A stretch of DNA of 64,000 nt, taken from Arthrinium phaeospermum. Its lineage: Eukaryota; Ascomycota; Sordariomycetes; Amphisphaeriales; Apiosporaceae. The translations under genes were made by a program, and so were the position numbers. The notes under the pieces were generated by a model. The model saw only the letters and a list, made by a program, of their open reading frames with translations, did not search any database and was not told the origin of the DNA. The stretch is taken from positions 372,001 through 436,000 of the forward strand of contig QYRS01000002.1 in the NCBI GenBank assembly GCA_006503535.1, read 5' to 3'. Positions 56,991 through 64,000 of this stretch are shown one piece after another (the stretch's first letter is position 1; every line of letters starts with the position of its first letter).

Positions 56991-58449
56991 GCCGCTGGTC
57001 GACTGCGGGAAGCGAAGCCAGGGACTGGGGTTGCGGGAAACACTCTTGGCCATGTACTTAGTACAACGTGCATCTTACGCGGGGGGGCAGTGGCGGATGG
57101 GCTAGGGGGATGAATCGTCAGCAACACGCGCCCCGTAAGGAAAATTTCAGACGATGGCCATGACTCGCGACAGCCGCGTGGATCTTGGCAGCGCCTGCAT
57201 ATATACCCCTATTGTGATTGCCTCTGAGGCGCTCCCGCCTACTAGCAGTAACTAATGCTACGGGGTTGGCCAGGGTTATAAACTCTATTCTCTTTCTCCC
57301 AAAATAACGATAGCCATCTGTATGAGAGGTTGTGGGGTTCCGACCACTTCCCGCAATTCCCGCCCGACCAATGACGGAACGGATCGTGCGGCTATAGCGG
57401 TCCGCACCAAACTCCAGGGTTCATGCTGACTCCGTCGTCCGTTATAGCAAAAGGTTTCGGGAACAGGGCAGCTACTTAAACTCTAGGCATGCAGGATCGT
57501 AAGATGTAGTACATAGTATGCAGCAAAGCGGGCCGGCCCGCCGCCGATCATTGCTATCTTTAAACCGTGCGCGACCAACGAAACGTGGACGAGATGGATG
57601 GCTGCCAAGCCCTGGCGCACCGCCCGCGCGATCTTTTCGCTGATCTACATGGCATAGGTAGAATAGTATGTGGGGGCTACGCCGTGCCGGCCAAACACGC
57701 CCCTATTGGCTGGTGCCTCCCCGGCCGTGTCGTCGGCCAAGCCGTCCTCTTCCGCGCTCCCCGTCCTTTCAGCCACTGAGCGGCCACAGCTCCCTTCGGG
57801 CAAAGATATGGATGACGTAAAGACTTTGTCGCGACGCACGTGTATGAGCTCTTTGAGGTGGTCCAAACTTGTTTCATGTTTCTGTAGGCTTCTCCCAGAA
57901 GCCAACATGCACGATCGGGATGATGTCTCCGGAGCCCTGTGGCAGAGAGCAGGACTAGCGGAGATGGGGTGTAGCTTTCCTTTCTCAATGCTTACTACTC
58001 GTTCTATAGGTCCATACTCAAGTCGGTGCTTCAACTTGAAGGCGCCATGTGATCTCTTAGACAATAGAGACAAACCCCCAATACGGCAGCGTATCGGAAC
58101 GGCAGCAACTTCATCCACGCTGTCTAGAACAGCTTTTTCTTCGCCGATGCCCACGACCACAGAGGTAAACAGCCTGCCATGTGGACGCATGCCACAGTCA
58201 TGAATGTCGTCAGGGCATGGAAGGTGACATTGGCTGAACGGACTAAAGGCCCCGCCGCTCTTCCCCCTTCGGGACCTTCGTCATTCACCACCCTGAGATG
58301 AAAAGCCACCCTGTATGAGCGACCAAAGAGAGACGAACTGTTGGGCAGCCAGACCAAGCTCAAATATCTTAGGCCTACTCACGTTTCTGTCCGTCTTCGT
58401 CTCCCCATCATGTTGTTCTGGATCGAATGCCTGACTTCCCTCATCTCGC

Positions 58450-58750
58450 CTAGGGCGCATCCGAGGACCCTGACCCTTTTCAGGGGTCGGGCACGCCGTT
58501 CCTCTGCGCGCTGCCGCTCATCTCCCGGGTGACCAACCCGGCCAGCGCCACCGGGGGGATCTGCCGCCAGGCGGAAAACATCCTCTGTCCCGTAGCGTCC
58601 CCAACGTCGCTCAGCGACAACGTCCTGGACCCGCACGCCGTGCTCGACGGCCGCTACGTCCGCCAGTCCCCGGACCTCGAGACACCGTGGCGTCCGAACC
58701 GGCCATGTGACTCAGCTTTGACATTGAGGCGCGCACGCTCGTGGTGGGGC
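58450..58750 (+). pseudogene. Possible coding remnant in GC-rich island
   Basis: Composition jumps to GC-rich compared with both sides. One plus-strand frame stays open from about 58490 to 58768 (ALPLISRVTNPASATGG, VLDPHAVLDGRYVRQSPDLE) and reads like protein, but no family is recognised and no start, splice site or matching second exon is visible. It could be an exon relic of a lost gene or simply chance. Confidence 0.3.
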
Positions 58751-59342
58751 AGGCGGTACATTGCGTGAGTGAAGAAAGACACAAGTAAGTGGTCAAATAC
58801 CTTCGCATTGTTAAACCTGATGTTATGGCTAACTCGTTGCGAAGGCAGCATAAGTCGGCATGTGAGATCCAGGGGGAGAAGTTGCCTCCCTGAGAATCCA
58901 AACTCGAGGACGAGCCGTAGTCTACTGTTTACTATACATGTGATCCAATCGATACGCCAATAACCGCTCATTTCGCATGATCAAACCTTTTGGCAACGGG
59001 TAGCAGGTCTAGATGACGATACGTGTCAACATCCCTTTCGTGGCCCGAAGACCACAAAAGTGCTTTCACAGATTGGCCGTCATGGATCTCCTCCTTGGTT
59101 ACGAAGCTGTTCGCCGATAATTAAATCCGGGCATAGTTTCCGGGTACCAAAGTCTATGTACAAATGAATTGTCTTACACTGACTGGTAGGGGAGTAGACT
59201 AGGCGAAAATACTATATCGTCGTTGACATTATAACCCAACGGTAACCTTTGGATGTACGTAAGCAAGATACCCCCGAGGGGCTCGGTAAAAGGTAAAAAG
59301 CCTCGGAACGAGCTGGTGGGTATTGAGTCCCGCCCCGTCGTA

Positions 59343-59359
59343 GCTAGAATTGCAGTGCA
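59343..59359 (-). repeat. Dispersed motif copy, TGCACTGCAATTCTAGC
   Basis: Two mismatches to the consensus TTCACTGCAATTTTAGC, minus strand. Confidence 0.5.
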
Positions 59360-59750
59360 TTACTAACTTCTATCAATTGCCCAGGATTATGCACGCGACG
59401 GTCAGGTCCTTACCCAGAATATAAGGTCGAACCCCAGGACGTCGTCACCCCCCACCAACCGTCACCCATTTCGCACTATAAGACTGGTTTCAACAAACTC
59501 AATAGGTACATGTTGATCTGGGCATCCGCGGCTAGAGCTGAAGTAGACAAGTGTAGGTGCACGAAGAGCCGGGAAACTGGTGCGTGAGATATTGTTCTTT
59601 CACCGCTCGAGCTGCAGTCACGCGAACAGAATAACAAGTTCATAATTTTCCAGATCGTCGAGTTCAGGACCTAAGACGTAATGAAACCAATCAGCTATTG
59701 AGAGGATCAGCGCCACTGATTTCATGCTACTAAAACTCGGGCTTGCGCTG

Positions 59751-59767
59751 CTAAAATTGCAGTGAAA
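59751..59767 (-). repeat. Dispersed motif copy, TTCACTGCAATTTTAGC
   Basis: Exact match to the copy at 11576-11592, both preceded by ACTTT or AACTT on the minus strand. Confidence 0.6.
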
Positions 59768-60257
59768 AGTCACGCATACCTATTTGATTAGCTGTGGAAT
59801 CAAGGCTCCCTATATCTCAACAAATAAGAAGCTACACCTTCATTATATCAGCAAACTTGGCATATCGAAGCAATCACGTGAAACGAAATCTATTTGTCTT
59901 CAGTTGGCGAGAGAAGTATGCCATAACTCCCTTTAACCTTAGCACATGCGGTGGGCATGCAGCTTAGTACCTAGATGCTCCAGATTTTTTGCGATGCATG
60001 CGGCCTACGACGGCAACAATAGGGGTGGCCTAGTACCATCATTGACGAAGAAGAGGAGATTTTAACGCGATTAAAGTTGCCGCGCACTGAGAGGGAATCG
60101 CAAAGAGTAATAGTTAACTTCCGAGTTTGCTTTTGTACTCGGCCAAGTGGGCTCCGAGTCGGTAGCAATTCAAGAAAGAGTTTGGCAGGTGATTCCCGGA
60201 TATGTTGCAGGTATCTAACAATAGTTTAGAACCGGCCTATAATAGTGCCTAGTTTCC

Positions 60258-61904
60258 TCAAGTCAAGGCCGCCCCATCCCGCGCCAGAGCCCAGTCGACC
60301 AGGACCTGCGGGTTCTCCAACACCGCGTACTTGCACTGCTTTAGCCACAGAAAGTGCTCCTCGGCGCGGGCATACGCCTCGCCCATGATGTCCTGCTGGC
60401 ATTCAACAAACCCCCTCCCAAAATGGGATACGTTCCGCAGTTCCTTGCCCTCATACTGGCCCACACGAGAGAATGCCTCAATCCACTGCCCGTACCGGAG
60501 CCGATAGAGTGCCAGGTCCTCGTAGGACGGCTCGACGTAGCTGCTCCGGCCAGGAGGCAAGTAGGTCTTGTACTCGGCCACGTCGGCCGGCTTGAGGACG
60601 CCCGGCAGGATCTCCTTCTGGATAATGCGCTTACACGCGCTCTTCTTGGGCATCCGGAGCGCGGTGTAGTAAAACATGAAAAAGTCCTTCCGCAGCTGGT
60701 CGGCCAGCTTCTCGAGCTTGGCATTAGTGCAGTTCAGCCAGAAGCCCAGGAGCTCCTCGCGCAGCCGCTCCATCCCGTCCTTCGCCAGACAGTGGTTGCA
60801 GATGAGCCCGTCGAAGACGGCCGCGCTCAGCTTGCGCCCGTCCCAGTTCTCGAAGTCGCCGCGTATCTCGCTCATGCCGTACCCGACAGTCCAGCGCGCC
60901 GGCCACCACCCGACGCGGAACGCCCGCAGCTCCTGCCAGCGGGCGCAGCCGGGGCAGCGCACCATGTGCAGGGTGAAGGGCTCGTCGCTCGCGTTGTCCC
61001 GGTGAATCGTGAATATGGGGGCGTTGTGCGCCGGGCGCTCGTTCCCGGGCGGATACGAGAACCCGGGGAAGTACCGGTCGAGCCCGCTCCCGAAGTAGAG
61101 CTGCCGGCTGTGGGCGACCGGGACCCGGAGCGTGCCCCCGAGCGTGCCGTCGTGCGGCGTCGTGTGGGGCCGCAGCTCGCCGCGCTGCCAATTACACCCG
61201 AGGCACCGGCGCAGGTGCCGCTTGTAGCCGGCGTAGCGGCGCTCGTACTCGAGCGCGAATCGGCCCATTTCCACCCAGCCCCGCACGAGCTCGGTGCGCG
61301 ACGGCTGGAAGCCGGGCGGTTGCGTCATGGCGAGCTGGAGCCGAGCCACGGCATCGCCAGAGTACTCGGCGTCGCGCGCCGTGGCGAAGCGCCAGTAGTT
61401 GTCGGTGCTCGCCCCGGAGTACTGCAGCCGCAGCCGCTTCTGCCCGAAGATGACGTCGGGCCATTGCTTGTAGCGTTTGAGGTCCTGCCAGTACCGGGCG
61501 TCGCGCGAGAGCTCCCAGCTGGAGACCGGTTCCGCGGCGGGCGAGCCGGGCTCGGGCTTGCGGTAGCCAAGACCGAGAATGAAGTGGTTTCCGAAGGCCG
61601 TGTGTGGGAGGAGTCGCAGGCAGTTGGTGCAGGCCCATCGCATCGACTCGCACACCGGGTCCCGCCAATCCGGCGAGACGACGTTGTGCTTCGGGCGGAA
61701 GATGGTGGTCACGCCTCCGTGCTCCTCCAGTAGCTCCAGGGCGAGTAGTCGTTCGACATGATGAAGCTTGGACGGGCTGATGATAATGCGATAGCGCGAC
61801 GAGGCCTGGCTGAAGGCGATGAGCGTGATGGGATCCAGGTGACGGAAGATGCAGCACAAGATCTCCACAGGCAGCGTATCCAAAGAGAACGGCAGGGTAG
61901 ACAT
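60258..61904 (-). CDS. F-box protein
   Basis: 548 residues, one exon, ATG at 61904 (the frame upstream has no further ATG). F-box at about residues 9-50: LPVEILCCIFRHLDPITLIAFSQ, ending SSRYRIII, so it probably joins an SCF ubiquitin ligase through Skp1. The remainder is an uncharacterised substrate-recognition region rich in Trp, Tyr and Arg with four C-x2-C pairs (CTNC, CLGC, CPGC, CNHC), seen in many fungal F-box proteins and suggesting zinc binding. Towards the end: YRLRYGQWIEAFSRVGQYEGKE. Intact and GC-rich. No partner gene nearby reveals the substrate. Confidence 0.87.
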   Translation of the reverse strand: MSTLPFSLDTLPVEILCCIFRHLDPITLIAFSQASSRYRIIISPSKLHHVERLLALELLEEHGGVTTIFRPKHNVVSPDWRDPVCESMRWACTNCLRLLPHTAFGNHFILGLGYRKPEPGSPAAEPVSSWELSRDARYWQDLKRYKQWPDVIFGQKRLRLQYSGASTDNYWRFATARDAEYSGDAVARLQLAMTQPPGFQPSRTELVRGWVEMGRFALEYERRYAGYKRHLRRCLGCNWQRGELRPHTTPHDGTLGGTLRVPVAHSRQLYFGSGLDRYFPGFSYPPGNERPAHNAPIFTIHRDNASDEPFTLHMVRCPGCARWQELRAFRVGWWPARWTVGYGMSEIRGDFENWDGRKLSAAVFDGLICNHCLAKDGMERLREELLGFWLNCTNAKLEKLADQLRKDFFMFYYTALRMPKKSACKRIIQKEILPGVLKPADVAEYKTYLPPGRSSYVEPSYEDLALYRLRYGQWIEAFSRVGQYEGKELRNVSHFGRGFVECQQDIMGEAYARAEEHFLWLKQCKYAVLENPQVLVDWALARDGAALT

Positions 61905-63194
61905 GTTGGTCTTCTTTGGTCTATGATGCACAACTATCGACCTGCGTATTAAGTATGGCAGATGGTCGTCTCCTTTTATCAATCGGCGGTGCCCCGTGGA
62001 GACGAAGGCATCTCCTTGATTTGAGGGCTGTGCCGCGCGCTAGCCTGTGTACCGCCCCGGATGACACATACGCCGTCGTGGCGTAGCGCATGAGCTAACC
62101 GCCCTACCTTTCAGGTCCTGCCGATGATGACAAGAAAGCTACTTCGAGATGATCTGGAAATAAAGATGACAGTCTCTATAGTTCTACTCTGTAGCCTATA
62201 TTCCTAGTTCCATCTTGAGTTGGACGAGTTTGTTCAGTTTGCAGAAGCCATCATCTGGGTTGATCATTCTGCTGGGCATTCAGTAGATCTCGGGGAGGCC
62301 CAAACCCAGCATCAGCTTCTTGCTTCGAAGTCATTGAAGAATGTGCCTATATAAGACAAGAGAGCCTTTCGGAACCCGGGCTTGACCAAGATGAGAGATG
62401 ATCGTATTGGGAAATACTAGAAACTACCAGAGGTCATTCAAGCCCACCCCTTCCCTATCCCTCCGATCTGTGGCCTCGCAGTGCCACCGCAGCCGTACTA
62501 ACTGGGAGTTTACTAGCGCCGGCATGACATGCGCATGCTACGGTAAACCAATCAAAAACCCACCCAGTACCTCGGTATTGTAAGAGCCTCTCTTGCACCG
62601 CAATTTTAGTGTTGCAAGGTCCGAAAAGACGTTGCTAAGGCGCTCCACACTTTTATGCCAAATGTGGCACAGCCTCCACACCATTGGTGATATTACCAAA
62701 GACTGTGGCTAGACAGCAGATGCCTGCATTTGACATCAATCCAGTTGATCATTTGTGTGTCGGTTGAGTCTATCTCTTAACTGACACGCTATATTCACAC
62801 ATCGTGATTCGCTACGCCGTTTCAGCCACCATAGCCACTTTCGAATCGTCAATGTTCACTGTAAGTCATGACTTCTACCTTGCAGCATGTTTGAGATGCA
62901 TATGAGAGAGAACTGTGCATTATTATGGTGAAATCTAGTTCACTCATCAATACACGATGACGTTTTTACCATCTATGAATGAGTATCTTCTGGCTGCAAT
63001 TATAGCTGGGCTTTGTGCATAGATCTGTATGTGTCAAAGACGGCACCAGGCGAGTCAAATAGCGCAGTAGGGCAATATCTGTATCCAGTTGCCCAACGTG
63101 GGATCATGCGTTGAACCTTGTCCCATTTGAGTACTGCACGAGGTTGGTTAAACACTCACGCATCTTATGGTTTATTTATGGTTCATCGATACGC
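61905..63194. other. Intergenic, no supported gene
   Basis: F-box promoter side and 3' flank of the secreted protein gene. A tRNA-like stretch near 62070-62110 was examined and not accepted. Motif copies at about 62595-62610 (GCACCGCAATTTTAG) and, weaker, 62992-63006. Confidence 0.55.
62595..62610 (+). repeat. Dispersed motif copy, GCACCGCAATTTTAGT
   Basis: Followed by GTTGCAAGGTCC, similar to CTCTGCAAGGTAG after the copy at 38077, so the similarity there spans about 30 bases. Confidence 0.55.
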
Positions 63195-63857
63195 TCACTT
63201 CGTGATAATACCCGTCGAAGTCCTAATCCACCAGTTGATCGGCACCTGATCCTCCCCGCCCTTGCCGTTGGAAGTGGGACAGTCAAAGACTCCCCCCGCC
63301 TGTATCTTTCCGTTGGGCTCCATGAACCGGCTGAGCGCGACGCCGAGGAGGGTGGCGACGTCCTGGTCCCCGACGTAGATGGCCCAGTTGGGCATCTGGC
63401 CGTCGAGTGTCTTCATGAGCACGGCGCAGTTCCCCTGCATGACGAGGACGGTCCAGGGGTCCGCCCGCAGATTGTCGGGCGTCAGCGTCCAGAACCCGAC
63501 GTTGGACTGCGCCCAGGACCAGATGAGGTAGCAGTCGGCACCCGTCGCCGCTATGTCGGCGTACGCGTCGCCGTCCTCGTAGAGGCCCTTGCCGCACTCG
63601 GTGATGGGGGCTTGGCCTGGGCTGCCTGGGTAGAAGGTCGCCATCTGCAGTTGCTTGCCGGGACCTCCTTGTCTCTGTTGCTGTTGCGGGGTTGCGGTGG
63701 CGTTGAGGTGGATGTGGATGGCGGCTTGGGTGCCGTTGGGGGTGGTGTAGTTGATGCAGCTCATGTTGGGGATAATATCGGGTATGGTGGCACAGGTGCT
63801 GGCGGAGCAGAACCCGACAAAGGCAAGTAAAGGGAGTAGCCAATGTATTACTGCCAT
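63195..63857 (-). CDS. Secreted Hce2-like effector candidate
   Basis: 220 residues, single exon. Signal peptide MAVIHWLLPLLAFVGFCSA, then STCATIPD. Sequence order ITECGKGLYEDGD..ADIAATGADCYLIW, then NWAIYVGDQDVATLLGVALSRF, PNGKIQAGGVFDCPT resembles the Hce2 domain (homologues of the Cladosporium fulvum effector Ecp2): C..F/Y, ADC, VG.QD, RF, G.V.A.G...C. Hce2 proteins are secreted effectors, some causing plant cell death. A polyGln-like QQQQRQ stretch near residue 60 is unusual. Homology is judged by eye and modest; an unrelated secreted Cys protein is the alternative. Confidence 0.68.
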   Translation of the reverse strand: MAVIHWLLPLLAFVGFCSASTCATIPDIIPNMSCINYTTPNGTQAAIHIHLNATATPQQQQRQGGPGKQLQMATFYPGSPGQAPITECGKGLYEDGDAYADIAATGADCYLIWSWAQSNVGFWTLTPDNLRADPWTVLVMQGNCAVLMKTLDGQMPNWAIYVGDQDVATLLGVALSRFMEPNGKIQAGGVFDCPTSNGKGGEDQVPINWWIRTSTGIITK

Positions 63858-64000
63858 ATGTAAAATTTGAGAATTCCGTAATTTGGTGGCCCTTGTATGT
63901 CACAGGGTAATTGGCAAACGGTAATGCTGGAAAATTGTTTTGGATTGCACCTCCCAGTTTATGAAGCTTGGGAAGACTCGATTGCTTAATATATCATGAT
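63858..64000. other. Right edge, upstream of the Hce2-like gene
   Basis: 143 bp of AT-rich promoter-type sequence; nothing else visible. Confidence 0.5.

Larger units (their letters stand above)
56991..60257. other. 3.3-kb gene-poor stretch
   Basis: No gene can be supported. Overlapping frames at 57645-58190 (-) and 57670-58203 (+) have no domain. A GC-rich block at about 58450-58750 looks coding in composition (plus frame SGTPFLCALPLISRVTN...), without start, stop or family match. Motif copies lie at 59343-59359 and 59751-59767. The remainder is AT-rich. Confidence 0.55.

Noticed and set aside
57645..58203. Opposed 181- and 177-residue frames
   Set aside because: Mutually antisense, similar length, no recognisable motif; cannot choose either.
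60354..61733. 459-residue open frame on the plus strand
   Set aside because: Antisense shadow of the F-box gene, which has a recognisable domain.
62065..62125. tRNA-like stretch on the minus strand (GGTTAGCTCATGCGC)
   Set aside because: D-arm-like start only; no GGTTCGA-type T-arm or matching acceptor stem.

Overview
The window looks like a filamentous ascomycete (Pezizomycotina, most likely Sordariomycetes) chromosome segment. Genes are well separated and on both strands. Introns are short (about 50-120 nt) with GT..AG ends and internal CTAAC/CTGAC-like branch sites. The protein families present (HET, fungal NACHT NLR, DUF6594, Hce2-type effector, PAC1/NUDF, NCS1 permease, TM9SF) are typical fungal ones. 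I saw no rRNA, convincing tRNA, CRISPR array or intact transposon.

Left part (1-21.6 kb) is accessory-type DNA with a non-self-recognition / cell-death flavour: a HET-domain gene running off the left edge (-), a SNF2/RING helicase of RAD5-RAD16 type (+, 9 exons, including one GC-AG intron), an NLR with N-terminal DUF7708-like region, NACHT and C-terminal C2H2 zinc fingers (+, 7 exons), a small orphan (-), a DUF6594 membrane protein (+), a cysteine-rich small secreted protein (-), a 524-residue orphan (+) and a second, intronless HET gene (-). I reconstructed the splice sites of the SNF2 and NLR genes by hand; both give uninterrupted reading frames (974 and 1164 residues).

Middle part (22-50 kb) holds a secreted type-B carboxylesterase (-), a secreted SnoaL/NTF2-like protein (+), the dynein regulator nudF/PAC1 (+), a long low-complexity repeat protein (+), an MFS hexose transporter (+), a TM9SF/EMP70 membrane protein (-), a neuroguidin/Lcp5 ribosome-biogenesis protein (+), a flavin monooxygenase (-) and an NCS1 purine-cytosine permease (-). 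The five genes from 30.8 to 45.3 kb all carry small frame-breaking indels, many at short G or C runs, whereas most flanking genes are clean. That pattern fits local sequencing error better than simultaneous gene death.

Right part (50-64 kb) has a secreted double-psi beta-barrel protein (-) with a 21-bp minisatellite between its ATG and a distal TATA box, a GC-rich intronless FAD/NAD(P)-binding protein of bacterial-like type (-), a carboxymuconolactone-decarboxylase-like protein (+), an F-box protein (-) and an Hce2-like secreted effector candidate (-). Long gene-poor stretches lie between them. A short motif close to TTCACTGCAATTTTAGC recurs in intergenic DNA in both orientations, and a roughly 130-bp degenerate repeat occurs at 17.3 and 24.1 kb.

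Most interesting for follow-up: the HET - SNF2/RING - NLR/C2H2 neighbourhood as a possible allorecognition or regulated-cell-death locus, the dispersed intergenic motif, and the minisatellite in the putative leader of a secreted-protein gene.
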